From positions 1 through 20,582 of the forward strand of contig DATEHQ010000073.1 in the NCBI GenBank assembly GCA_035279525.1: a stretch of 20,582 nt of DNA, read 5' to 3'. The stretch comes from DATEHQ01 sp035279525 (lineage in GTDB: Bacteria; Chloroflexota; Dormibacteria; Dormibacterales; Dormibacteraceae). The stretch's first letter is position 1; every line of letters starts with the position of its first letter. The notes beneath the pieces are model-generated. The model was not told where the DNA came from and made no database searches. It was given only the letters and a program-made list of their open reading frames with translations. The position numbers and the translations under genes were made by a program. Of this stretch, positions 13,841-20,400 are shown one piece after another.

Positions 13841-14509
13841 GTGGCCGATCGCTGGTTGACCTTCGACTGCTTCGGCACGCTCATCGACTGGCGGCACGGG
13901 ATCCGCACCACGGGCGAGCTGCTGTTCCCAGGTCACGGCGACGCCTTCCTTGACGCTTATGTCGGGATCGAGGCGGAGGTCGAGAACGAAGGCTCCTTTC
14001 GCCGCTACCGCGCCGTGCTGCAGGAGGCCACGCGGCGCATCGCGCAGCGGCTCTCCCTCGAGCTGAAGCCCGACGACGCGACGGCCCTTGTCTCGACCAT
14101 TCCTTACTGGCCGCCGTTCGCCGATGTCGGGCCGGCGCTGGGAGAGCTGCGAAAAGAGGGTTGGAAGTTCGCGTTGCTGACGAACTGCGACCGTGACATC
14201 ATCGCCCTCACGCAGAGGAGGCTGCCTGTGCCGTTTGACGCCGTCGTCACGGCCGAGGACGTGTCGGCGTACAAGCCGAACCCTGCGCACTTCAAGCTCT
14301 TCCAGTCGACCTTTGGCGCTTCTGCGGGCGTCTGGATACACGTCGCGCAGAGCTACTTCCACGACATCACTCCAGCGCGTGCGCTCGGCATCACCCGGAT
14401 CTGGGTCAACCGTCAGGACGAGAAGGACGACCCGTCGATCGCCGACGCCGTGATCCGTGGTCTCGCCGAGCTGCCCCAGGCGGTGGGGCGCCTGAGCAAA
14501 GTCAGCTAG
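13841..14509 (+). CDS. HAD-superfamily hydrolase, haloacid-dehalogenase-like
   Basis: This 222-residue HAD-fold hydrolase carries motif I DCFGTLID with nucleophile D9, motif II LLTNCD, motif III YKPNPAHF with the lysine, and motif IV in HDITPARALGI. The residue two after the nucleophile is Phe (D-C-F-G-T) instead of the Asp used as acid/base by HAD phosphatases. That is the pattern of 2-haloacid dehalogenase-type members, which makes phosphatase activity less likely. The substrate is not known. GTG start 9 bp after the GYD stop, hence probably the last gene of an AIM24-GYD-HAD unit. Its TAG stop shares three bases with the stop of the convergent DapF-family gene. Confidence 0.85.
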   Translation: MADRWLTFDCFGTLIDWRHGIRTTGELLFPGHGDAFLDAYVGIEAEVENEGSFRRYRAVLQEATRRIAQRLSLELKPDDATALVSTIPYWPPFADVGPALGELRKEGWKFALLTNCDRDIIALTQRRLPVPFDAVVTAEDVSAYKPNPAHFKLFQSTFGASAGVWIHVAQSYFHDITPARALGITRIWVNRQDEKDDPSIADAVIRGLAELPQAVGRLSKVS

Positions 14510-15339
14510 GCGAAGTCCGCCAGGTCGACCCGCGCGCGGTAGACGCGCCGGGCGGGCCCGGACTGGATCAGGTTTCCGGCCGGCCCGCGCCGGATGGCCA
14601 GGTCGCCGCCGGGCATCGAGACGACGATGTGGTCGTCCACGAGCTTGCGGCGCATGCACGCGGCGGCGACCGCGGTCGCGCTGGTGCCGGAGGCAAGCGT
14701 GTAGCCGGCGCCGCGCTCCCAGATCTCGGCACGGACGTGACCGCGGTCGATCACCTCGCAGAGTTGCACGTTGGTCCGCTCGGGAAAAGCCGGATGGCGC
14801 TCCAGGTGCGGGCCGATTTCGAGGCACCGTTTCCTCGTCACAGGCTGGCCAAAGACCACGCAGTGTGGATTGCCGACGGAGACGAGGACGGCTTCGACCC
14901 GCCCGCCGGGAACGTCGAGGTCGACGTAATCCGGCTCACCCTCGAACGTGGCCGGCAGGTCGGTGGCGCGGAAGGACGGCTTGTCCAGGTCGAGCTCGGT
15001 CACCACCTCCGCACCATGCTGGGCGATCACGTGCAGGTGGTTGACGTGATGGATCGTCTGGAGGTCGAACCGCTCCGAAGCGCCGTGCTCGAGCACCGCA
15101 TGCGCGGCTGCGATTCGCAGGCCGTTGCCGCTCTTCTGCGCCTCGGAGCGGTCGGGATTGAAGACGCGGACGCGCATGGCAGTGGCGTCAAAGGTGAGCA
15201 GGCCGTCCGAGCCCAGGCCGCGGTTGCGGTCGCATAGCGCCGGAAGCAATTCCACCAGCTCGTCGAGCGGGCCGGGCAGGTCGAGGATCAGGTAGTCGTT
15301 GCCCAGAGCCTGGTACTTGAAGAGCTCTACTTGCGACAA
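14506..15339 (-). CDS. DapF-family (diaminopimelate epimerase-like) protein with both catalytic Cys replaced by Ser
   Basis: This 277-residue protein has the two-fold DapF architecture. DapF normally interconverts LL- and meso-diaminopimelate for lysine and peptidoglycan using two cysteines. The substrate framework is preserved: N14 in LGNDYL, N61 in FNPDRSE, N157 in VGNPHC, N190 in RTNVQ and E208/R209 in WERGAG. But the first catalytic position reads KSGNGLR (Ser70, AGC) where family members have CGNG, and the second reads LASGTSAT (Ser217, TCC) where they have ACGTG. The 96-108 stretch, IHHVNHLHVIAQH, contains five histidines. The TTG start has no Shine-Dalgarno. It may be a DapF with altered chemistry, an isomerase or lyase for another amino acid, or an inactive paralogue. 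The family call is firm; the activity is open. Confidence 0.85.
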   Translation of the reverse strand: MSQVELFKYQALGNDYLILDLPGPLDELVELLPALCDRNRGLGSDGLLTFDATAMRVRVFNPDRSEAQKSGNGLRIAAAHAVLEHGASERFDLQTIHHVNHLHVIAQHGAEVVTELDLDKPSFRATDLPATFEGEPDYVDLDVPGGRVEAVLVSVGNPHCVVFGQPVTRKRCLEIGPHLERHPAFPERTNVQLCEVIDRGHVRAEIWERGAGYTLASGTSATAVAAACMRRKLVDDHIVVSMPGGDLAIRRGPAGNLIQSGPARRVYRARVDLADFA

Positions 15340-15447
15340 GGTTGCAAAGATCTCATGATCGGAATCGCCCTCGCACTCTAGGCGTTCCTTAGAATTGATC
15401 GCTGATGCGGGACCTGACCTGGCCTGCCCAACGTCTGGTACACATCC

Positions 15448-15476
15448 CGGCCTGCTTCTGTAGCTAGCACCGGCCG
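15448..15476 (+). repeat. Hairpin upstream of the rhodanese operon
   Basis: CGGCC (15448-15452) pairs with GGCCG (15472-15476); inside, TGCT (15453-15456) pairs with AGCA (15466-15469), with a CC bulge at 15470-15471. This would form only if the transcription start is upstream of it. It resembles no riboswitch class I know. Confidence 0.4.
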
Positions 15477-15547
15477 TTCGCTTGCGCGCGACGGGCGCGC
15501 AGGGGCGCGCTCCTCAAAAGGTGGCGTGTCCCTTCGAACGCTGAGTC

Positions 15548-15557
15548 TTTTCGAAAA
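15548..15557. promoter_or_regulatory. TTTTCGAAAA palindrome (possible operator)
   Basis: A perfect 10-bp palindrome, with a second TTCGAA centred 17 bp upstream (15533-15538). The paired spacing, under two helical turns, upstream of a sulfur/redox operon suggests a regulator site; no consensus is matched. Confidence 0.3.
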
Positions 15558-15598
15558 CCATCGTCCGCTTTTGAGTTGCATTTCTGGAGGAGTTGGAA

Positions 15599-16441
15599 TT
15601 GAGCTCACAGACACAGACCAAGTCACTGGTCAGCACCGAGTGGATCGCTGAGCATGGAAAGGACGCCGGCCTTCGCGTGGTCGAGGTCGACGTCGACCCT
15701 TCGGCGTATGAGAAGGGACACATCGAAGGCGCAGTCGGCTGGAACTGGAAGCGCGACCTGCAGGACCAGGTGAGCCGCGACATCGCAAGCAAGGAAGCCC
15801 TCGCGGACCTGCTCGGCCGCAGCGGCATCACGCCCGACACAACGATCGCTCTCTACGGCGACAACAACAACTGGTTCGCCGCCTACGCGTACTGGGCGCT
15901 GAAGTACTACGGCCACGACAAGGTTCAGCTGATCGACGGCGGCCGCGTCAAATGGGAGAAGGAAGGCCGGCCGTACAGCACCGACGTACCGTCTTACCAG
16001 GCGGCGGCCTACCACTTTCACGGATCCCCGAAGGAAGACATTCGCGCCTACCGCGACCACGTGCTTTCGAAGCTGGGCAAGGCTGGACTCGTGGACGTGC
16101 GCTCGCCGAAGGAGTTCTCGGGCGAGCTGCTTGCTCCCGAGAACCTGCCGCAGGAAGGCGCGCAGCGCGGCGGCCACATCCCGACGGCGGTGAGCATCCC
16201 GTGGGGCACCGCCGTAAACGCCGAGGACGGCACCTTCAAGTCAGTCGACGACCTCAAGGAGATCTACGGCGGCAAGGGGATCACACCGAACAAGGAAGTG
16301 ATCGCCTACTGCCGGATCGGTGAGCGTTCGGCGCACACGTGGTTCGTGCTGAAGGAGCTGCTCGGCTATCCGGACGTGAAGAACTACGACGGATCGTGGA
16401 CCGAGTGGGGCTCGTCGATCCGCGTGCCGATCGAGAAGTAG
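15599..16441 (+). CDS. Sulfurtransferase (thiosulfate:cyanide type, tandem rhodanese)
   Basis: This 280-residue cytoplasmic enzyme has two rhodanese domains (about 5-130 and 150-275). The second carries the catalytic C238 in CRIGERS, the C-R-x-G-x-R-[ST] loop typical of thiosulfate sulfurtransferases; the first is the inactive partner, with YEKGHIEGAVGWNW and YGDNNNWFAAYAYWAL. It should move sulfane sulfur from thiosulfate to an acceptor via a persulfide. I choose the TTG at 15599 because GGAGG (15586-15590) lies 8 nt upstream; an earlier TTG at 15593 would be only 2 nt away. It is followed 3 bp later by a DUF4395 membrane protein and then a thioredoxin-like protein, so the acceptor may be the membrane thiol pair. 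Confidence 0.94.
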   Translation: MSSQTQTKSLVSTEWIAEHGKDAGLRVVEVDVDPSAYEKGHIEGAVGWNWKRDLQDQVSRDIASKEALADLLGRSGITPDTTIALYGDNNNWFAAYAYWALKYYGHDKVQLIDGGRVKWEKEGRPYSTDVPSYQAAAYHFHGSPKEDIRAYRDHVLSKLGKAGLVDVRSPKEFSGELLAPENLPQEGAQRGGHIPTAVSIPWGTAVNAEDGTFKSVDDLKEIYGGKGITPNKEVIAYCRIGERSAHTWFVLKELLGYPDVKNYDGSWTEWGSSIRVPIEK

Positions 16442-16444
16442 CAC

Positions 16445-16921
16445 ATGGCCACCGGAGTCGTCGACCACTCCGCGCTCAAGGTCAACCAGACCGGCATAGT
16501 CGGCACTGTGCTCGTCGCGTACGTGGGCAGCTTCTTCGCGCCAACGCTGTTTCTGATCCCGCTGCTGGCGATCGTGCTGCTGGTGGGCACGTTCGAGCCC
16601 CAGCTCGCGCTTTTCAAGCAGCTGTACTTCAAGGTGTTGAAGCCGCGCGGCCTGGTCAAGGCGCGGCCCGTTGCCGACACGCCCGAACCGCACAACTTCG
16701 CGCAGGGCCTTGGCGGCGTGTTTCTGACCGTGTCCTCGATCCTCATCTTCCTCCCGCTCCTCAGGGGAGACTTCCGGCCGAACCCGGTGGAGGTCGTGGG
16801 GCTCGCGCTGGCGCTGCTCGTGGCGGTGCTGGCGTTCGTCAACCTGGCGTTCGGGTACTGCCTCGGGTGCCAGATCTACTTCCAGCTCGGCAAGGCGGGG
16901 TTCATCAAGGCGACTCGATGA
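16445..16921 (+). CDS. DUF4395 membrane protein with C-terminal CxxC
   Basis: This 158-residue polytopic protein matches DUF4395. It starts with LKVNQTGIVG, has two adjoining spans (about 17-50), a cytoplasmic-looking linker (LVKARPVADTPEPHNFAQGLGG), two more spans (about 90-106 and 117-136) and the family's terminal FGYCLGCQIYF, with C139 and C142 at the membrane boundary. A conserved CxxC in this position suggests thiol-disulfide exchange or sulfur binding. ATG 3 bp after the rhodanese stop, and ATGA overlap with the thioredoxin-like gene; translation of all three is clearly linked. The function of the family is not established. Confidence 0.88.
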   Translation: MATGVVDHSALKVNQTGIVGTVLVAYVGSFFAPTLFLIPLLAIVLLVGTFEPQLALFKQLYFKVLKPRGLVKARPVADTPEPHNFAQGLGGVFLTVSSILIFLPLLRGDFRPNPVEVVGLALALLVAVLAFVNLAFGYCLGCQIYFQLGKAGFIKATR

Positions 16922-17328
16922 ACCCTCAGCTCTGGGCGGTGGCGGTGGCGGGCGTGGTCGTGCTCGCCGCCGTATGCCTGGAGGCGTTTCGCGCGGCACG
17001 TGCCCGCGCCCGTGCCGTGGGCGTGACGGCCGCGTCTTCGAACGACCCGTACATCCTGTATTTCACAGGCGAGGGCTGCACCGTGTGCCGCACGCACCAG
17101 GAACCCGCCCTGAAGAAGCTCGGAGCCGTGCGCGTCGACAGGGTGGACGCGATCGCGGAGCGGGCGCTCGCCGACCGGTTCCACGTCTACACCCTGCCCA
17201 CGACCGTGGTCTTGTCGGCCGAGGGGAACGCGCTCCACGTGAACTACGGATACGCGCCGGCGCCGAAGCTCGAGAGGCAGTTGGCGGAGGCCCGCGGCCT
17301 CAAGTTGAATTCGGCGGCCACCGCCTGA
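16918..17328 (+). CDS. Membrane-anchored thioredoxin-fold protein
   Basis: This 136-residue protein has an N-terminal anchor (about 5-22) followed by a basic stretch (RAARARAR) and a thioredoxin fold. The active site is C54-T-V-C57 in GEGCTVC, after the strand PYILYFT; a cis-proline loop follows in VYTLPTTVVL. The basic residues right after the anchor favour a cytoplasmic thioredoxin domain by the positive-inside rule, so it would act on the inner face. ATG start overlaps the DUF4395 stop (ATGA). It probably exchanges electrons or sulfur with the CxxC of DUF4395 and the rhodanese persulfide; that connection is inferred from gene order only. Confidence 0.85.
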   Translation: MNPQLWAVAVAGVVVLAAVCLEAFRAARARARAVGVTAASSNDPYILYFTGEGCTVCRTHQEPALKKLGAVRVDRVDAIAERALADRFHVYTLPTTVVLSAEGNALHVNYGYAPAPKLERQLAEARGLKLNSAATA

Positions 17329-17341
17329 CCCACCCGGCGGA

Positions 17342-17347
17342 TATCGT
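17342..17347 (+). promoter_or_regulatory. -10-like box (TATCGT) for the substrate-binding protein gene
   Basis: TATCGT ends 7 nt before the GTG at 17355 in the 26-bp gap after the thioredoxin-like gene, with no clear Shine-Dalgarno apart from CGGGG right before the start codon. Confidence 0.4.
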
Positions 17348-17354
17348 TTTCGGG

Positions 17355-18596
17355 GTGCCTCGCCGCCTCGCCCTGATCCTGCTCGTCCTTCTCGCCGCCA
17401 TCGCGTGCGGCCAGAACCAATCGAACGGCAGCGGCGCAATCGTGCTTGGGGCCATCTACCCGCTGAGCGGACCTCAGGCGCCGGGTGGAAAGCTGGAGCT
17501 CGCCGGTGTCGAGACCGCGCTCGCGCTCGCTCGCTCGCAGGGCGGTCCCGACGTGCGGCTGCGTGTGATTGACGCGACAACGCCCGAGGCGGCGAGCGCC
17601 GCGGTGGACACGCTGGTCAAAAAGGACCACGTGCCCGCGATCCTGGGCACCTACGGGAGCACCCTCTCCGCGGCCGCCTCGGCACGCGCCGAAGAGCTGA
17701 AGACCGTTTACTGGGAGACGGGCGCCGTCGCCGACCCGATCACGGCTCAGCGCCACTATGTGTTTCGCACCGTGGCGACCGGGAGCTCGCTGGGACGGAT
17801 GGCCGTCATGTTCACTCACGACGTCCTCATCCCGCAACACCACCTCAGCGCGCCGCGCGCGGTCATCGTGCGCGTCAACGACATCTACGGCCGCTCCGTC
17901 GGCGGCGGTGAGCAGCAGCTCGCCAAGGCGGTGGGGATCAACGTCGTCGACGTGATCGAGTACAGCCCGACCAACTACGACGTACAGGCGATAGCGGGGC
18001 GCCTCGCCGCCGACAGGCCGGACTTCCTGTGGGACGTCAGCTACCTCGACGACGGTGTGGCGATCTGGCGCGCGATCCTTCGAGCCGGCGTGCCCCTTTA
18101 TGGAGCGATCGGCACGAGCTCAGCCTTCTGCATGCCCGCCTTCGGCCAGCGCCTCGGCAGCGAGGCCCTCGGTGTGTTCGCCGCCGACAAACCGGATTCG
18201 GGGATCAGCCCCTCCGCGCTGTCAGGCGCAGGCAACGCCCTGCTTCTCGAAGCTCTCGCGAGGTACGAGCGCGACAATCGCGCGTCCTCCATGGAGATCC
18301 CCGCCGTCGCCGGATTCGTCGGAGGCTGGACCCTGTTTCATGACGTGCTTCCGCACGTCAGCGGTTCCCTCACGGCGGACGCGATCCGGTCCGCCGCCTT
18401 CGCCGTCGACGTGCCGGTGGGGGACAGCATCAACGGCGGCGGCGTGAAGTTCGCCGGCCCCGGCCAGCCGGACGAGGGGCAGAACACGCGCGCCGCGGCG
18501 GTCGTCGGTCAGTGGCAGCAGTTCGTCCTGATGAAGGTGGTGTATCCGTCGGCGTACGCGACGGCGGAGCCGATCGCGCCCCCTTACGCGCGCTAA
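17355..18596 (+). CDS. Branched-chain-amino-acid-type ABC transporter substrate-binding lipoprotein
   Basis: This 413-residue extracytoplasmic binding protein has a lipoprotein signal: MPRRLALILLVLLAAIAC with a lipobox ending at C18. The mature part matches type I periplasmic binding proteins of the LivJ/amide family: GAIYPLSGP at the N-terminus, AGVETALALA, VIDATTPEAA, AILGTYGSTLS, VIVRVNDIYGRS and DVSYLDDGVAIW. Ligands of this group include branched-chain amino acids, amides and urea; nothing here tells which. No permease or ATPase gene is adjacent on either side, so it is an orphan in this window. The longer in-frame upstream region antisense to nothing conserved is not used; GTG at 17355 gives the signal peptide. 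Its stop overlaps that of the convergent GNAT gene. Confidence 0.9.
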   Translation: MPRRLALILLVLLAAIACGQNQSNGSGAIVLGAIYPLSGPQAPGGKLELAGVETALALARSQGGPDVRLRVIDATTPEAASAAVDTLVKKDHVPAILGTYGSTLSAAASARAEELKTVYWETGAVADPITAQRHYVFRTVATGSSLGRMAVMFTHDVLIPQHHLSAPRAVIVRVNDIYGRSVGGGEQQLAKAVGINVVDVIEYSPTNYDVQAIAGRLAADRPDFLWDVSYLDDGVAIWRAILRAGVPLYGAIGTSSAFCMPAFGQRLGSEALGVFAADKPDSGISPSALSGAGNALLLEALARYERDNRASSMEIPAVAGFVGGWTLFHDVLPHVSGSLTADAIRSAAFAVDVPVGDSINGGGVKFAGPGQPDEGQNTRAAAVVGQWQQFVLMKVVYPSAYATAEPIAPPYAR

Positions 18597-19105
18597 CTCT
18601 CCAGCGCCTTCTGCACCAGCGTGATGTCCATCCAGCGGTCGAACTTGTGGGCGGCGTTGCGGATGGTGCCGACCGCCTCGAACCCCGCCCGCGCGTGAAG
18701 CGCCAGGCCTGAGCGGTTGTCGGTGGCGACCGTCGCCACGATCGTCCTGTATCCGAGTCCGCGCGCTTCCTTGATCAGTTCCGTGAGCAAGGCGCGTCCG
18801 ATGCCTCGTCCCTGGTGCACCGGGTCGACATAGACCAGGTCTTCGACCACATCGAAGCCGCGCTGCTTCCACGGGAAAAGGCGCGCCCAGCCGATGACAC
18901 CCGTGTCGTCGACGCAGACCAGGAGCTTCGAACGCTTGCCGTGCTGCTCCCACCAGGCGGCCGCCTCCTCCGCGTCCAGCGGCTCGGAGTCGATGGTGGC
19001 GAAAGTCTGGTTGACCGCCCAGTTGTAGAGGCCGACGATGGCCTTCAGGTCTTCCCTGGTCGCGGGGCGGATCGTGAAAGCGCGCAGCGCTTTCGCCTTT
19101 GCCAC
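18593..19105 (-). CDS. GNAT-family N-acetyltransferase
   Basis: This 170-residue protein has the full GNAT fold: RPATREDLKAIVGLYN at the N-terminus, VIGWARLFPW, then VEDLVYVDPVHQGRGIGRALL with the acetyl-CoA pyrophosphate loop (QGRGIG), and NRSGLALHARAGFEAVG. It resembles phosphinothricin/amino-acid N-acetyltransferases (Pat/YncA group), but the acceptor is not determined. GTG start at 19103-19105, next to the divergent aminotransferase gene (27 bp between starts); both promoters must overlap in that small gap. No Shine-Dalgarno is seen, so it may be leaderless too. Confidence 0.9.
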   Translation of the reverse strand: MAKAKALRAFTIRPATREDLKAIVGLYNWAVNQTFATIDSEPLDAEEAAAWWEQHGKRSKLLVCVDDTGVIGWARLFPWKQRGFDVVEDLVYVDPVHQGRGIGRALLTELIKEARGLGYRTIVATVATDNRSGLALHARAGFEAVGTIRNAAHKFDRWMDITLVQKALES

Positions 19106-19115
19106 GTGACCATTC

Positions 19116-19124
19116 TGATACGTT
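19116..19124 (+). promoter_or_regulatory. Extended -10 (TGATACGTT) for the aminotransferase gene
   Basis: The TGnTANNNT pattern lies 8 nt before the GTG at 19133; an extended -10 can work without a -35. It fits in the 27-bp divergent gap with the GNAT gene, so the two transcripts start nearly back to back. Confidence 0.5.
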
Positions 19125-19132
19125 GCCCCGCT

Positions 19133-20395
19133 GTGAAGCCGGAGCTCAAGACACCCCTACCAGGCCCGAAGGCCGCCGAGCTGATCGCGCGCGACGCGCG
19201 CGCCATGTCACCGAGCTTCACGCGCTCCTACCCGTTCGTCATGGACAGGGGCCAGGGCTGCTGGGTGACGGATGTGGACGGCAATCGGTTCCTCGACTTC
19301 ACCGCGGGAATCGCGGTCGCTTCGACGGGGCACTCCCACCCCAGGGTGGTGGCGGCCGTGGAGGAGCAGGCGCGCAAGTTCCTGCACATGTCGGGAACCG
19401 ACTTCTACTACCAGCCCGAGATCGAGCTCGCCGAGAGGCTGGAGGCGAGGATCCTGCCCGGCACGCCCGCCAGGGTCTTTTTCACCAACTCGGGCGCTGA
19501 GGCGATCGAGGGCGCGATGAAGCTCGCGCGCTTCACCTCGGGCCGGCCGAGCTACATAGCTTTCATCGGGGCGTTCCACGGCCGGACCTTTGGTGCCCTG
19601 TCCCTGACCGCCTCCAAGGCGAGCCAGCGACGCCGGTTCGCACCGCTGCTGTCGTCGGTGTTCCACGCGCCCTATCCCACACCGGCGCGAGGGGTCACCA
19701 CCGACCACACCATGGAGGCGCTGGAGGAGCTGTTCGCCACAGTCGCGCCACCGGAGAGCGTGGCGGCGGTTTTCGTGGAGCCGATCCAGGGCGAGGGCGG
19801 ATACCTGGTGCCTCCCGACGATTTCCTTCCGCGACTGAGAGAGCTCACGAGCAAGCACGGCATCCTGCTGGTGGCCGATGAGGTGCAGTCGGGGATGGGC
19901 CGCACCGGCCACCTCCTCGCGGTCGAGCACTGGGGCGTCGAGCCGGACATCGTGTGCCTGGCCAAGGGCATCGCCTCAGGTCTGCCGCTGGGGGCGTTCA
20001 TCGCTCGCGCGGAGCAGATGAGCTGGCCGCCGGGCTCGCATGGGAGCACGTTCGGCGGGAACCCGGTGGCGTGCGCGGCGGCGCTCGCGACGCTCGATCT
20101 ACTCGAGGAGGGGTTGATGGAGAACGCGGCGCGGGTGGGTGCGATGCTGCAGGACGGGCTGCGCGAGATCGCGGCCACGCACCGGAACGTGACCGACGTG
20201 CGGGGACTGGGTCTGATGCTGGCGCTCGAGCTGAAGACGCCGGAGATGGCGGGGCAGCTGGTGCAGGCGGCGTTCGAGCGGGGGCTGCTGCTGCTCACGG
20301 CGGGCACGCGCGCGGTGCGGATCAGCCCTCCGCTCGTGATCGACCCGGAGGAAGCCGCCACGGGGTTGGAGATCATCGCCAGCGCGCTGGAGTAA
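19133..20395 (+). CDS. Class III PLP aminotransferase (4-aminobutyrate/acetylornithine type)
   Basis: This 420-residue fold-type I aminotransferase has, in order, VTDVDGNRFLDFTAGIAV, GHSHPRVVAAV, FFTNSGAEAIEGAMKLAR, AFHGRTFGALSLTAS (PLP phosphate contacts), VAAVFVEPIQGEGG, LLVADEVQSGMGRTG with the Asp pairing the PLP ring nitrogen, and K278 in LAKGIASGLPLGA as the PLP lysine. The C-terminus contains TFGGNPVACAAAL and VRGLGLMLALEL. It is closest in appearance to GabT-type 4-aminobutyrate transaminases, but ArgD, lysine and other omega-amine transaminases share these motifs, so the substrate is unproven. GTG start at 19133 behind an extended -10. It is followed by palindromic repeats. Confidence 0.94.
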   Translation: MKPELKTPLPGPKAAELIARDARAMSPSFTRSYPFVMDRGQGCWVTDVDGNRFLDFTAGIAVASTGHSHPRVVAAVEEQARKFLHMSGTDFYYQPEIELAERLEARILPGTPARVFFTNSGAEAIEGAMKLARFTSGRPSYIAFIGAFHGRTFGALSLTASKASQRRRFAPLLSSVFHAPYPTPARGVTTDHTMEALEELFATVAPPESVAAVFVEPIQGEGGYLVPPDDFLPRLRELTSKHGILLVADEVQSGMGRTGHLLAVEHWGVEPDIVCLAKGIASGLPLGAFIARAEQMSWPPGSHGSTFGGNPVACAAALATLDLLEEGLMENAARVGAMLQDGLREIAATHRNVTDVRGLGLMLALELKTPEMAGQLVQAAFERGLLLLTAGTRAVRISPPLVIDPEEAATGLEIIASALE

Positions 20396-20400
20396 GGCGA

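Larger units (their letters stand above)
15340..15598. other. Palindrome-rich intergenic region between divergent dapF-like and rhodanese genes
   Basis: This 259-bp region is free of credible genes. It contains a hairpin (15448-15476: five-pair CGGCC/GGCCG stem, CC bulge, TGCT/AGCA inner stem, 9-nt loop), three GCGCGC blocks (15484, 15495, 15505) that can pair alternately, TTCGAA at 15533 and a perfect TTTTCGAAAA at 15548-15557. The last of these lies 42 nt before the rhodanese start. Promoters for both genes must lie here, but I could not fix a -10 for either with confidence. Confidence 0.5.

Noticed and set aside
13739..14827. 362-codon minus-strand frame overlapping the HAD and DapF-like genes
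   Set aside because: No motifs; antisense to HAD motifs and out of frame with DapF motifs.
15130..15132. Sequencing error as the reason for Ser70 in the DapF-like protein
   Set aside because: The second catalytic position is also Ser (14689-14691) with a different codon, and the reading frame is intact, so a single error is not a good explanation.
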